A stretch of DNA of 64,000 bases, taken from assembly GCA_018292915.2 (NCBI GenBank), contig JACVVK020000015.1, positions 285,001-349,000 on the forward strand, written 5' to 3'. Each line of letters opens with the position of its first letter. Positions within the stretch are counted from its first letter, which is position 1. The DNA comes from Batillaria attramentaria (Eukaryota > Mollusca > Gastropoda > Batillariidae). The position numbers were made by a program, and so were the translations under genes. Below are positions 45,955-58,871 of the stretch, in pieces. A model generated the notes under the pieces. That model was not told the DNA's origin, did not search any database, and worked only from the letters and a program-made list of their open reading frames with translations.

Positions 45955-46900
45955 ACAGATACAGTACCTTAAATTCAGTCTGCAGATTCCGCTAGGTGTC
46001 TGAGATCCGTTTGGCTGAGGAGATTATATCGAGTCTAGTCACCTTCTTCGCGGGAACAGTGTTATGTACAGGTCACAGGTTCTCGTTCAAATTCCACATC
46101 CAGGGACCGGGGGAGATTGCTTCATCACACGGGACCCCAGAGTGTACAGAAAATACAGCCTTTAAAGAAGACACACTTCATACACGGCGGCTATGAAGAC
46201 CCTGCAAGGATGGGACGACTGTACGTTATTTCGGTGGACGCATAAACCTGTGCCCACCATCGCTCCGCAAACCAAGCCATTCACAGAGGGGTATAGTGCA
46301 TTCAATGACACTTCACCCAACAAAACATATCTTCTGATCAAAATTCAGATTCAACCACCAAAACACCAACAAAGACATTACTGACCCACATAGCGCGGAA
46401 ACATACTCGGAAAAAAAAAAAATTAATGCATCGCATTTTCTATGACGTCAAGCGATGACGTCAATTACAGATAATACGAAACAGGACGATTCTTGAAGAA
46501 GAGACATTACGTCACCAGACTGACATTGAGAGTAAACAAGCAAAGTTTGATCAGCGTTGTACAAAATAATGTAAGATATTCTGGCATCCTTCAATTCAGT
46601 GAAAGGAAAACAACGTAGGACTGAACTTTCTAGAACACAATTCTAGAACATTCCAACAAGCGTGTGGCTGTTGGCAACGCGGGAGATATGAACAACAATA
46701 CTTAATCGGATAAAATCAACCAAAAGGAATACAGTTACAGCCACGTACTCCAAACACAACAGACAAGACCTAGGCATTTACAGGAAGAAAACATCAAAAT
46801 CAAAATCACAACCTCAGCTTTTAGTGTCATATACTGTTTGTCTTATGTTTTCCGTAATCGCTTTCAGAACATCTGTCGTTAACTCAATTCCTGCCAGATA
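45955..46900. other. No gene recognised
   Basis: No exon or named repeat. Two TGACGTCA-like sites occur close together at 46443-46464 (ATGACGTCAAG, ATGACGTCAAT). Confidence 0.4.
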
Positions 46901-46959
46901 AGTTTGATGTTGTGTAACAGTGGCCTCACTAAAAAAAAAAATCACAATTAATTCATAAC

Positions 46960-47560
46960 TGGATTTAACTTTTGCTGAGTGTGAGAGTTGCACTTTGATC
47001 TTACTAGTGTTTGTAGCAGTTAGAGCCGTTTAAGGAACCGTAAATCTTGCCTGATATTCGCATAGAGGCCCCAAACGGAAAAAAAGAGTCAAAAACGTGG
47101 GATACGTACTCATGCGCGGTACAAGATGTATCACCATACCACAATCGTTGCAAAAGGAATTTCGCACCTTGAAATCTTGAGTTGTGCACACTGAGCACTG
47201 GTGAGTGGTGTATGTGTTATTGTATAGCTGAGACGGCGGATTTCATTGATATGGTAATTTGGAAACACAATACCGGTGTTTTGTGCATAGTCAGCACACA
47301 TGCATTCAGCAAGAAACAAGAGAAGCGTTCCGCGTTCTATACAAGGGGAACACAATCTGCAGTGCCACAAGCATCAATTTGCCCGACTTGACAAGCATGG
47401 ATTAAATGAAGTTTGCTTGATGTATCTACGATACGAGATCCTTCTTGGCTCCTATTAAAGGCTTTAGTGAGGCGTGAAAGGGGGCGGGGGGAGCGGTGGT
47501 CTAGTGGTTAAGAAGACCAATACGAGAAATCGGGTTTGAATCCCACTTGGGGGAAAAAAA
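46960..47560 (+). repeat. R43-related repeat
   Basis: Shares GAGCCGTTTAAGGAACCGT, GTCAGCAC-CATTCAGCAAGAA and the tRNA-like GTCTAGTGGTTAAGAAGACC with 42820-44660. It lacks the LINE end present there. Confidence 0.65.
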
Positions 47561-48567
47561 AAAAGAAGCAAACAACCCCCCCCCAAAAAAAAAAAAACAA
47601 AAAAAAAAAACAACCAAACAAACAAACAAACAAACAAACAAACAAAACAAAACAAACAAACAAACAGAGTAAATATTTATAAAATCACAGCTTTACTAAA
47701 CAAAAATCATGAAAGGCTTTGGCGACTGCGATACCAAACGCACTATAGGAGTATCTACAGGATCGAGTCACAAAATTAATCCCAAATCTCGTCATACGTT
47801 TTGACTCCGACCATACCACTAACCCTTTGTCGAGCCACAAATCTGCCCGTACTGAAAAACAGACACTTGCAACGATTGTAAGAATTTACCTTAGTTTCAG
47901 ATCACGAGTGTGCGAGTGCAGCAAATGATACCAACCTTTGGCGTCACGTCGGCTTCTCAGCTCCCTACCACTGAAACAGTTTGTATGGCAAGTACTTTGA
48001 ATGGACGCGGCAAGGGAACGAGCCTTCTGTGTGTCTGCTGCCTACTGTCTGCTGTCCACACGCACAAAATTACCCAGCGCAACGCATTAAATGTCGATCG
48101 AAGTCAACATGTTGCGCCATGCGTGCGTGACAAGATCTGTACTAATGCAGCCATACGTACAACTCAAAGCAGGGCGTTTTGTACAGAGTACGCGTAAGCC
48201 GCAACTGACAGACACAGGGAAGGAATTCAGGCGCCAGATAAACGCACCATTGGCGAATGACAGGAGTTTGTGAGATTTTAAAGACCCACATTCTAATAGT
48301 AAACACTGTAAAAGTAATAAACATATACACTGTCGGTCACGTGACAGCCCCATAAAAGAAAAACTCCACACGGTAGGCATTCAATGAAAAGCATTTTGTA
48401 TTTAAAAAAAAAAACCGCTCTGCATGGGCGCGCGTTAAAAGGCTATGAAAAACTACACCTTTACACCAACATCAGGCATGAATAGGAAATGTGCCATCTA
48501 TAGGAGCTTTCATCAGGCACCCGTCCGAGGCAGTATTTCTCTATACACCGAGGGCTTTAGGGGCGGG

Positions 48568-48740
48568 TGGGTGGGTGTTTGGGAGTTTAACGTCCTTTTC
48601 CACTACATAAGGGTGATATCAAAGACGGGGCAATGAGAAAAAAGGCCAGCACAGATATTTGGCCCCAGCCGGCGGGATTCGAACTCACGACCCGAGCATT
48701 GAGAGTCCAACGCTCTACCGTTCGGCCACCCCGGCTCCCC
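48568..48740 (-). repeat. SINE family 1 copy with target duplication
   Basis: Inserted within segmental copy 2. AGGGCTTTAGGGG lies on both sides, whereas copy 1 has a single ACCGAGGGCTTTAG. Confidence 0.85.
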
Positions 48741-49315
48741 AGGGCTTTAGGGGCATCATGCTCGCCAGTAACAAATGTTGTTATTGTCAGAGTTACACTT
48801 GCATCATGTCTGTACGGAGAATGCCAGCGACGTGCGTTTCTGCCACAAAACGTGCCCATGAACGTGGAATTTGCAGCCCGTCCTATGACGTTGTTTCCAT
48901 TACTATGGAAACAACATAAAAACTCCACTCGGAGGGCTTTGAATGAAATGCATTTTGTAATGTTTCTTTGAGTCTTTCTGGGCGCGTGTTAAAAGGCTAT
49001 GAAAAACTACACCTGTCCACCAACATCAGGTATGAACAGGAAATGTGCCATCTATAGGAGCTTTCATCAGGCACCCCACCGAGGCAATACTTCTCTATAC
49101 ACCGAGGGCTTTAGAAATCTTAATCTTTAATAAGTGGCATGAAATAACCTCTCAGCGAACGGCTGCCTTGTTTGCAACGAGCAGAAATGTTCTTCTGTAG
49201 GAACTTGAAAGTCACCTTGATAACTGTGCAACATTATATCTCTGACTGAAACCTAAGTTTGGTGTGGCACTTAATTAACTTTAGATACATATACAGTAAT
49301 TATGCGCTCATTGAA

Positions 49316-49447
<132 letters not shown>

Positions 49448-49795
49448 CACGTAACGACGAAGTAACATAACGCAGTACTGTACAAGGCGAGCGCACCTGT
49501 ATTTAAAACAAGCGCTGGAAAGTCCGGGTCAAGTCTTGAGTGAAGACATGAAAATCTACAGCGCCCTGTTACTGGCTCAATTTATACACTCACGAAAGAA
49601 AACTGGCAGACAGGACCAAAGTGCAATTTGTAATGTACATCTGAGTCTCTTTAGACTGCCTTTGAACCCTGTGCTGGCATATAAAAAATTGCGCCTTTCA
49701 AAAACTCACCAGGCATGAATAGAAGAATTTATGCCAAACTGTGGCGTCTACAAAAAGCTTTCATCAGGGAAGTCTCTAAGTGAAGCAATATTACC

Positions 49796-50338
49796 CAGGG
49801 GCGCCGGAACCGGGGGGGGGGGGGGGGGGGGGGGGGGGCAGGGGGGGGGGGGGCAGCTGCCCCCCTGTACCCAAGCAGGGGGGGGGGGGGGCAAGAGTAT
49901 CTTTTTGCCCCCCCCCCCCTGGAAAATCAAGTGACTGTGGCAAGAGGGGGGGGGGGGGGCAAAGCCATGGTCTTGCCCCCCCTCCCTTCCCCTCCCCCCT
50001 CCCCCTCTTCCTGCTCTCTCCCTCATCCCACCCAACAGAGAACTCAGTTTGGCCGTTGCATGAAATATCAAAACGACTTGGCAGAAAGTCGTCTGACAAT
50101 CGCCACCCTCCCCCCCCCCCCCCTTTCTTCGGGCAACGTCCTTCCTTTCACTGGCTCACTGGTTGGGAAAGGTTTTTGTCTGTGCAGCATCTGAACCCCC
50201 CCCCCCCCCAACACGCCCCCCCCCTCCCCCCCGCTTTTCTTTTTCCCCGGGCAACGTCCTTCCTTGCACTGGCTCTGGCGTTTCCCCCCCTCTGAGATTC
50301 TGCCCCCCCCCTCCCCCCAACATCTTCCGGCGCCCCTG
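49796..50338. mobile_element. MITE with CAGGGGCG ends and a 5-bp target duplication, G/C-homopolymer rich
   Basis: Perfect 14-bp inverted ends CAGGGGCGCCGGAA. TTACC flanks both sides (49791-49795, 50339-50343). The empty site is in segmental copy 1 near 23728 (GCAATATTACCATATACACC). Many long runs of G in the left half and C in the right half; no open frame of meaning. Confidence 0.88.
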
Positions 50339-50879
50339 TTACCATATACACCGAGAGCTTTAGAAATCAGAATCTTTAATAAATGGCAAGAAATAACCTA
50401 CCAGCGCACGGTTGCTTTATTTGCAGCGCGTAGATGTTTTCTGAGGAACAAAAACACGAACTTGAAAGTCACCAATGCCTTAACCGCCTTTTAGCTATAG
50501 AATACACGCAACAAAAGCGAACTAAGAGGCCTGAAAGTGAAGAAACATTCTGCTAGCGTCATGTTGCAAAAGATAGTTTTTAAAGCTATTTAAGTCGTTC
50601 GCGGCAGAGAGGTGTTATGCGCAAGATAATGATGATGGTAAAAGTTGAGGCTTCACGTGTCCGCCACCGGGGTGACTGATGACATGTAGTTCAAAAGGTG
50701 GAAGCAATATTTTTTTTTTTTTTATTTACGATGGTATCATGTGCAAGGCGGCTAGATTGCCTTTAGGTCCGCCCCTCCCCCCCCCTCCCTACCACACCTT
50801 CCGCCTTCTCCCCCTCCCGCCTCTCTGTTCCACCCTGCTACACTTCTTGGTTTGTGTATGGGACACTGCGCTTATACTG

Positions 50880-52420
50880 CACGTGTGACTTAGTTATAAT
50901 AGGCATATTTCTGCTGCTGCCCTACCTTCTCCGTCCGCGTCACCGTTAAAAACGACCGTTTATCTTGCCATTTTCACTATATGAGCCCTATAAATGGGCT
51001 TTTGAGGGTGTGCACAAAGTATGCGTGTTTGCGGGTACAGAAATGCGCAGACCTCCACTCTAAATACGCTCACTGTTAGACAAGACATGCATTGTTGACA
51101 TACTGAAATTTTACCCCTATCAGAATGATGCTTCTTGGAAAATTGCGGCCATCAGTTTGGCCGTTGATTCAAAGGACCCTGTAAAACGGCGGTATTTGGT
51201 GCTTGTGCACTTGGCAGGTCACTGCAGGTGACATGTATCGCGGAAAACATTTACGATCATTGAACAATTTAGTCAGGAAACGCTTCTTTGGTGTTGTGAA
51301 GTTCCCTTGTCACCGCATGTGCAGGTACGTATGAAATATGATATCCAAGTGAGTACGTTTTTCGGTAGCGATATTTTGGGGGTGTACTTACTAAAGTAGT
51401 TGCTGCGTTGTGAGTAGTGAACGGTTTTTCTCAAAGAGCAGTGCACACTCAAGAATAGTATCCCAGTTGTGTCATATCAAAAGTTCATCAAAATCGCTTG
51501 ATGTAAGAAAACAACAATAATGTAAGTCTGAAACCAAGCTGCACATAACCAGAGGCAGAGTTGTTTTCTTACAGGGTGTAATAATTTACATGCTGGATAA
51601 TATTTTTGTGTACTTCTTACATGTAAAACTTAAGATAAAAGAAAAGTACATTCATGTGACATATGAACATCCTTAATTTGATAATTATCATGATATTGTC
51701 AACTAAAGTAATTGTTAGCATTTAGAGATAATTCATAGTTTCTTGTATAGTATTTATACTTTTTGTATCTGTAGTATTGTCTGCCCTTGTGTCCAGGCGA
51801 TAGTAACCACAACCATTTTTAGTGAGTAAGCACATGTTTTGCATGCATGAGCCCTGTTCACCTATTGTTGTCAGTACCATGAGCTGTGTGTTCAGTCACT
51901 TTTTCACTGACTGTCAACCTGCTATCACATGCTGTCCAGATTTTCCTGAGACTGAGATTTCACATTTGTCACACTGATAAGGTACAGGATATTTTGTTGT
52001 CTCTTGTGTTGCAATTATCAGGATATTTTCTACTCTCTTTTTGTAACAATTATTTTTGTATTGTTTCATTGTTTCCCACAATTGTAGATGGTATTTGTTG
52101 TGTCAGAGTTGTAATCAGTGGTGGGACAACAGTGCTGATTTTGGCTGCTCAGTGTGAGGAAATACAGTGTCTGAGTAGTTACTATTTCTCTTTGATAGTT
52201 CTGATGTTAGTTTTATTGCTGTTTCAGGGTGTACCTGTGTACCTGTACATACCTGTGCACCTGTACATACCTGTGCATACGTACGTGTACTCAGTATGGA
52301 GACATGTAACTGTACACTGTAATAAAGAGCCCAGTATCAAGTAAACACGCTGCCTCGTTTTCACTGGTTGACTGCCTGGTCGACTGCCTGGTCAGAGAGA
52401 ACCCCGGTGGTGTAGTGTGG
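50880..52420. other. AT-rich stretch of unknown nature
   Basis: Few repeats. An open frame at 51886-52344 (152 codons) is hydrophobic and unmatched to any family I know. It ends beside AATAAA (52321). I do not support it as a gene. It could be the 3' part of an unrecognised transcript or a decayed LTR. Confidence 0.3.
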
Positions 52421-52522
52421 TGTTCATGTATACCCCGTGGCACGCACCCCCCGTGACACACACACACATGTGGTGTTCATGTATACCCCCCTGGCACGCA
52501 CCCGCCGTGACACACACATACA
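52421..52522 (+). repeat. 51-bp tandem duplication
   Basis: Two near-identical units containing GTGTTCATGTATACCCC, GGCACGCACCC and CCGTGACACACAC. Confidence 0.85.
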
Positions 52523-53257
52523 CAATGCCTATTGATTTCTATCTTTTTTTTTAAATTCTGGTTTTGTCATATATATTATAGTCACAAAACATTACAATAC
52601 AGCGCATAACTATACAAACTAAGACAGTGGTAAGTGTGCATTCCATGATTAACAGTAACACAATATAGTTTCATTATACAGACCTGGATACTATCTAATG
52701 TACGACTAGTGATGTGTTATTTAGCACGTACAACAGGAACCCGCGTATGATTCAGCACACCCACGCACACCCATGCCTATTGATTTCATGTGCACACAAA
52801 ATTTAAACAACTGAGCCAACAGAAGCGTACTCGATGACGTGGCGACTACATTGAACACTCCAGTAGTGTAACAACAGGTGTAAACACGCGCGAGGTGTAA
52901 ACAACATTGCATCAAGAGTGCACTAATCATTAAAACAGAGTATTTCGAGCGTACAGGCTAAACTGTTCCAAAATGTAAGTTGGATTAGCAAAGATGGAAT
53001 TGGCACGCTTAATCTGGTACACAGATAAAAAAACAAATCAACTGGACAAGATGACACGAGTCCCCCAACTCTTAAAACAGTCTCTACCACTCACCGTCGT
53101 ATCCTGTCGCCAAAAGTACACCGTGTGCACGACACAATAATTATGCTATATCAGCGTTAGTGACCAGTGTGGGTAAACGTCCTTTGTAATACGGCGTGCA
53201 GCGGTGATACGTAGAGAACAAACACTTTACTTGGTAGTTGCTATTTAGGCTTATATC
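52523..53257. other. No feature recognised
   Basis: No exon, known repeat or tandem array was identified here. Confidence 0.4.
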
Positions 53258-53786
53258 TGACAAAGTGTACGTTTGTGCGATATATTTCATCCATCTGTTA
53301 CACTCTAAGAGATTGGTTCACCTACATATGTGGTAGGTTAAACTTGGAAAAAATGGCTTTAAAAGGGCATAATTTGACGAAATCGGCGAGATTTTAGTGT
53401 GCAAACTTCGATCGATCGCGGGGCCGATTCACCGCGGCAGATTCTGGTGTTCAAACGCATCCACACTGCACCAGATACGCTTCTCAAGATATCTGATGGT
53501 TACACGTGTGGCAATCAGCGGTTAACTGGCGGTGTTTTAGTATGTTTTGTGCAATTACGTGCATTTCAGGTAGGTGATACGCTGTACAGAAAAGATCGCC
53601 ATAGCGCAGCTTGGTGAACACTGTGAAGCCTTTGGCGATACGCCCTGCAAAACAGCGCTGGCTAAAAACCAAGCGGATCGTGTGCCCCAGACAATTAAAA
53701 TGATGATAATAATGAACTGTACTTATATAGCGCAAAATTCTCACAGAGTGACTCAATGCACGTACCCCCGCACTAATTATAAATAT

Positions 53787-53866
<80 letters not shown>

Positions 53867-54368
53867 GCACGCACGCACACAAACACACACACACACACAC
53901 ACACAACAGCTGAATCGGGATGAGGTAAGTGGGCTTAGTCGAAAGCCAGCCGAAACAGATGCGTTTTTAAGTCAGACTTGAAACGATCTATGTCCGACTG
54001 GTCTCTCAGGCCGGCAGGTAGTGCGTTCCAGAGTGACGGGGCAGCAAAGCTAAACACGCGCTCGCCAACTGTTTTTTAGGTTTCGACGGGGAACGTTCAG
54101 TAATTTTTCAGATGAAGAACGAAGAGTGAAGACTGATCTTGATTCTTATTCTGATTCTGAATTTGTGCACACTACATACGATTTTGCTCACTGAGCTATA
54201 AACTATGATAAGGGCTACAGATAAAACCCTCAATCTCAAATTCAGATTTGTCAGATCATATGCCCACTTACCGCCACTTTTCGATCTTTACCTGCTAAAT
54301 GTAGGTGAGCCAATCTCTTAGTGTGTAGCAGGTGGATAAAATATACCACACAGACTTATACTTTGTCA
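53258..54368. mobile_element. Element with ~110-bp terminal inverted repeats
   Basis: The left arm (53258-53370) and the inverted right arm (54262-54368) align at about 80%, sharing CTGACAAAGT, CTAAGAGATTGG and TCACCTACAT. The interior is occupied largely by a LINE end and a (CA)n tract, so the original element was shorter. No transposase. Confidence 0.7.
53698..54085 (-). mobile_element. CR1/L2-type LINE, 3' end
   Basis: The minus-strand frame reads FSFAAPSLWNALPAGLRD then FKSDLKTHLFRLAFD and a stop. A 3' UTR broken by (CA)n (53788-53905) follows, ending GCGCTATATAAGTACAG with (ATT/ATC)n. Confidence 0.85.
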
Positions 54369-54539
54369 GGTACAAGCCTGAATAAAAAGCTAGAGTGTTT
54401 TACCTGCGTATCACCACCCCACTGCATATCCCAAAACAAGGGCGTTTGCGCACCTTGGTGACACATTGTGCTTTGTGGCCCACTTTTTGTACAAGTAGTT
54501 GACCTCGCAGCTGAACTAGTCACATGCTGATGCTGAACC

Positions 54540-54905
54540 CCTGAGTAAATTATGTCCACTGTGTCAGATTGGTATTGAGGACGAGCTACATTTTCTTTTA
54601 TACTGTCCCAGTCTTTCTGACATACGTACCCGGTTTATTCCTAGTAAATATTGGAACCATCCAAGCAGATTTCGATTCACTTTGCTAATGACCTCAAGTA
54701 ACTATTATACAGTTAAGAACCTGGCATTATGTATTTTTCTAGCTTTAAGAAAAAGACCACAGTTGCTCAGCTGAGTTGATAAACTGTATTTTGCACTTTG
54801 GTTATTTCATGTACAAGTATTGATGTGTATAAGAATGTCTGGATGTCACTCTCAACTTTGAATGGGCCTAAGACCTATCAATAAACAATTCTGATTCTGA
54901 TTCTG
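54540..54905 (+). mobile_element. LINE 3' end with C-terminal Cys/His motif
   Basis: The plus-strand frame has LCPLCQIGIEDELHFLLYCP and later VKNLALCIFLALRKRPQLLS and a stop. The 3' UTR ends in (GATTCT)n. The same 3' end is inverted at 10690-10900. Confidence 0.75.
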
Positions 54906-54984
54906 ATTCAGCTGGTCACATACTCGAACTCCGAGTCTGAGTCAAGTGCAGGTGTAAAAAGACAAACGTACTCCCAAATAATTG

Positions 54985-55165
54985 TCGCTGACACTTCGGA
55001 ACTCCGTATCTCTCGTGTCAAAACAAAGACCTTTGGTCAGCGTAGTTATTCATACCAGGGTCCGACTTGTTGGAATGATCTCCTAACAACAATCAGATAT
55101 GCACACGCAAAACCATCCTTCAAGCAAAATCTGACAATCCACGTCTTCACTGCCATCAGCCAATA
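54985..55165 (+). mobile_element. CR1/L2-type LINE, C-terminal fragment
   Basis: Reads LRISRVKTKTFGQRSYSYQG, CWNDLLTTIR and FKQNLTIHVF, the usual CR1/L2 C-terminal pattern. Confidence 0.7.
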
Positions 55166-55214
55166 ACTGTTGCCACATCATCGTCTTGCTAGTCGCCTTT
55201 CTCTCTCTCTCTCT

Positions 55215-55368
55215 GGGGAGCCGGGGTGGTCGAATGGTAGAGCGTTGGACTTCTAATGTTCGGGTCGTGAGTTCGATCCCGGCTGGGGTCAAATATTTGT
55301 GGTGGCTTTTTCATCGTTGCCCCGTCTTTGATAGAAAAGGACGTTAAACCCCCAAACACCCACCCAAC
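55215..55368 (+). repeat. SINE family 1 copy
   Basis: Complete head (GCCGGGGTGGTCGAATGGTA, GTGAGTTCGATCCC) and tail. TCT falls in the anticodon-loop position (CTTCTAATG), so an Arg tRNA ancestor is possible. Confidence 0.85.
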
Positions 55369-55384
55369 CCCCCCCCCCAACCCC

Positions 55385-55495
<111 letters not shown>

Positions 55496-55721
55496 CACAT
55501 GTTTTAGAGTTGTCGCGCCAAGAGTAACACTGATATGCAACGATAATCAGACTGTCAGTACCTCAAACTGCATGCACTAAACTGTATACTTACCGCAATC
55601 GCCCGAAACGGTGACGGAAGAAACCCTTCCACGGAGTCCTGTTTTGTCTGTTTCAGTCGAGTTGTTTGTCGCTTGTCAGTCACCGGTCGAATGTCGCTTA
55701 ACTCTTTGACGACGGAGCGCA

Positions 55722-55845
55722 CCCGCTCTGGGTAGGAGCCCGACCTATATAAGTAGGAAAAATTCCGCTTGCCTCGGCTTGGACTCGAACTCGGGTCTCC
55801 CGGTCCATAGTCCGAAGTGCTAACCACTACACTACGGGGGCCGGT
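55722..55845 (-). repeat. SINE family 2, head end only
   Basis: Matches the first ~120 bp of the family. The left break joins TTAACTCTTTGACGACGGAG, which occurs again at about 57003. Confidence 0.75.
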
Positions 55846-55849
55846 AGAA

Positions 55850-56470
55850 CGTATGTGTTTGGCAGAGCTGCAGAGGCGGTTAATCAAAAACATGAATGAC
55901 GAGGCATTAATAGGGAATTAATGGAATACCTTCCACAGGACTGGACGTCAACAAAACGTCAAATAATCCGCAAGCAAAACCAACGAACCTTAAAGCCAAG
56001 GAGAAACTCCACATACTGAATCGAAACAGGTTTCTAAATACATCTGAAGGACCCTGTTGGCACGAGGGACCCATAGTACTGGTTACATTTTACTCTGCAG
56101 CACCGCGGCGTATTGCTTTCTTTCCGGTGGCCGTTAAGTCATGTCACATTGTCGTAGTCCAGTCTGTTGCGAAAGAGAGCCAGCGTAGTAAGCCCATTCA
56201 ACCGGAATGTTGTGTTCCAACGTAACCTAATTCTTGATGTTGGGCCGCGTCTTACGCCACTGCTCAGTAGTGCGGGACTTGGCTGAAGCCAGCTTGGCTG
56301 AGTAAGAAGTCAATGGGAACTCCCTTGTGGAGAATGACTCCGGGACACTATTTCAGTCCTTCTCTGTCTAAGCGCAGGTTTTACAACAAGCAGATCTGAT
56401 GATTCTAGATCCGCTAGAAAGAGTAGCGGATGTAGTGTCTTTGGTAGGCTTGACAAACAAACACCAGCAA
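55850..56470. other. No gene recognised
   Basis: No exon or named repeat seen. Confidence 0.4.
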
Positions 56471-56476
56471 CAACAA

Positions 56477-56479
<3 letters not shown>

Positions 56480-56538
<59 letters not shown>

Positions 56539-56560
56539 GCACGCACGCACACACACACAC
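56480..56560 (+). repeat. (CA)n/(CACG)n microsatellite
   Basis: Dinucleotide tract with a CACG interruption. Confidence 0.9.
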
Positions 56561-57061
56561 GTGACGCGTGTGACACAATTTCCGAATATGCTGGTCTTCG
56601 TTGTTCCTACAGTCAAATTATCAATTCAAAATATTGAAGCAATACCTGGTGAGAATGGTGGAAAATGGTAAACATGCTATGCACGAGTGCAACGGATAAA
56701 AACGCTTTTTCTTAAAGCAGGTGTCTGTATTCTTTTCATACGTTTACAGGTGTACTGTTGTAGAGCGTCCCTTTTGCACGGGGATGCCACGCGTAAAAAT
56801 AACTGACTGCACACAGAGCCTTTTATGTATTATACGTGTACAGACAGTAATGGGCTATATGTATGCAGGAAAGGGATAAAGAGTCCATGCACGCTAACTG
56901 TTAAGACAGCAAGGCGCGCGCTGCATGTATTCAGTTTGCAAAAAGGAATTAAAATGTACATGAACATGTATAGCGTCTTATCGGCTTGAAGTGAGAACGA
57001 ATTAACTCTTTGACGACGGAGCGCAATTTCTGACACACGATTTCCTATAGTTGTGAGACGT

Positions 57062-57153
<92 letters not shown>

Positions 57154-57690
57154 ACGGATGTAATGATGGCTATCTCCTAAACCACCTCGATGGAGGCCTT
57201 TTTACTTTGAGATAAAATGGGAAATCACCTTCTCCAGACCTACCTTTCACGATTTTTAGCCTGCCGCATTTTCAGAAGAGTTATCGCCGATTTTATAAAA
57301 TCGGTCGTGTTACGAATTTTTTCGAAAACGTTGTTCAAATTCCTTCATTTTCTAGACTTTGGAAGTTCACCCAATCACACTGCCTGTATTCGTGCTACAG
57401 CTCTGTAGCTCTGACTGGTTTTGTGTAAAAAAAAATATTTTCGAGGTAGGGGTGGTTTGCACATAAGATCAAATATCTATGAAAAGACTACAGCAAATTA
57501 CTTATCATCCCGGCGTTCTTGTCTAGTGTGACAACTGCACATATGACAGGAACTATTGCACTATTATAGCTTTAGCATCTAGAATAACTGAACTTTTAGA
57601 TAAACATAACTTTTTCAAGTTTCTGCGAAAAGCACCGGTCAAAAGAGTTCCAAATTTTCGATTTCATAAGTACAATACAAGGTATTCTAG
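56561..57690. other. No gene recognised; contains (TG)n
   Basis: A (TG)n tract lies at about 57066-57152. Otherwise nothing was identified. Confidence 0.5.
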
Positions 57691-58102
57691 TCCATTTTTC
57701 ACCAGCCCTCTAGATCTTCCAGATTTTATGTAAAAATCAATTCAGCCAGGGAAGTCACAAAAGCAACAGGGAAATTACAAGACACGCACAAGCATCATCT
57801 GTCATACCACCAGTGTGAAGCTGACGTCAAACGCTTAGTTCCCAGACAAAATAAGCAAGTATCGTCACTGCCTCCGACATTTCACCAGCCCTCTAGATCT
57901 TCCAGATTTCATGTGAAAAATAATTCAATCGGGGAAGCCACAAAGCCAACAGGGAAATCACAAGACATAAACAAGCTTCCTCAGACGATCGTGCTAGAGG
58001 CTGACGTCAAAATGTTTAGTTCGCGGAACTGACGTCATCTCTCCGTCTGTGTATGACGACCTGCCTGAGGCTGACGTCAAATGTTTAGTTCACGGAACTG
58101 AC

Positions 58103-58112
<10 letters not shown>
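57690..58112 (+). repeat. Local duplications with TGACGTCA-type sites
   Basis: A ~180-bp unit starting TTCACCAGCCCTCTAGATCT occurs at 57699 and again at about 57884. The shorter GAGGCTGACGTCAAA-TTTAGTTC-CGGAACTGACGTC is doubled at 57991-58036 and 58066-58108. Five TGACGTC cores are present. A CREB/ATF role is only suggested by the motif. Confidence 0.65.
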
Positions 58113-58137
<25 letters not shown>

Positions 58138-58140
<3 letters not shown>

Positions 58141-58303
58141 GGAGCCAGGGTAGCCGAATGGTAGAGCGTTGGACTTTCAATGCTCGGGTCGAGAGTTCGA
58201 ATCCCGGCTTGGGCCAAATATTTGTGCTGGCCTTTCTCTCGTTGCCCCGTCTTTGATATCACCCTTACGTGGTGAAAAAGGACGTTAAACTCCTAAACAC
58301 CCA

Positions 58304-58310
<7 letters not shown>
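58138..58310 (+). repeat. SINE family 1 copy
   Basis: Full-length, flanked by (CT)n on both sides. Confidence 0.85.
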
Positions 58311-58336
<26 letters not shown>

Positions 58337-58871
58337 GCTCTCCCCCCACCCGGCCCCACCCCCAGTCACGTGACTAATCGGTCGAGGTCGTAGAGGATCT
58401 AGTGTCATTGGTAGAACATGGAGAGGGGAGAACCGGCAACAATAACAACAAAACAGACAAAATAAAATGAAATTTGGAGAAACAACTTTGTAGGACGGGG
58501 CCGTTCCTCCTTGTTTATACTGTTTTTATTCCGATACATGTAATTGATTATAAAATATGACGAAAATTCACAGTTACAAGGTTTGTGAAGGATTTTGACT
58601 AGTGTATCATCATATTACGTTATCCTCTGGATGAGCTTGTTCTGTACGAACTGGCGGCTAGTCTTTCAATCCACGATCATTATTACACAGAATTCCAGAT
58701 CAAACGGACAATTTTGCTTTTCAAGTACAAACCCAAACCGCGGACAGCCATAATGACGCGTGCGTGTCGCTTCATGACGTAATATCAAACGCAGCGTCAT
58801 CAAGTAAACTGCACATGGATGCATCACAATTCATGTGCAAAATAACGTGTTCTGCAAAGTCTTGTCAGGTT

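Noticed and set aside
51886..52344. 152-codon hydrophobic ORF ending near AATAAA
   Set aside because: AT-rich, no recognised family, no splice partners. Kept only as an unassigned stretch.
52320..52420. Possible LTR end (AATAAA then CCCGGTGGTGTAG)
   Set aside because: No second LTR, TG/CA boundaries or primer-binding site could be identified.
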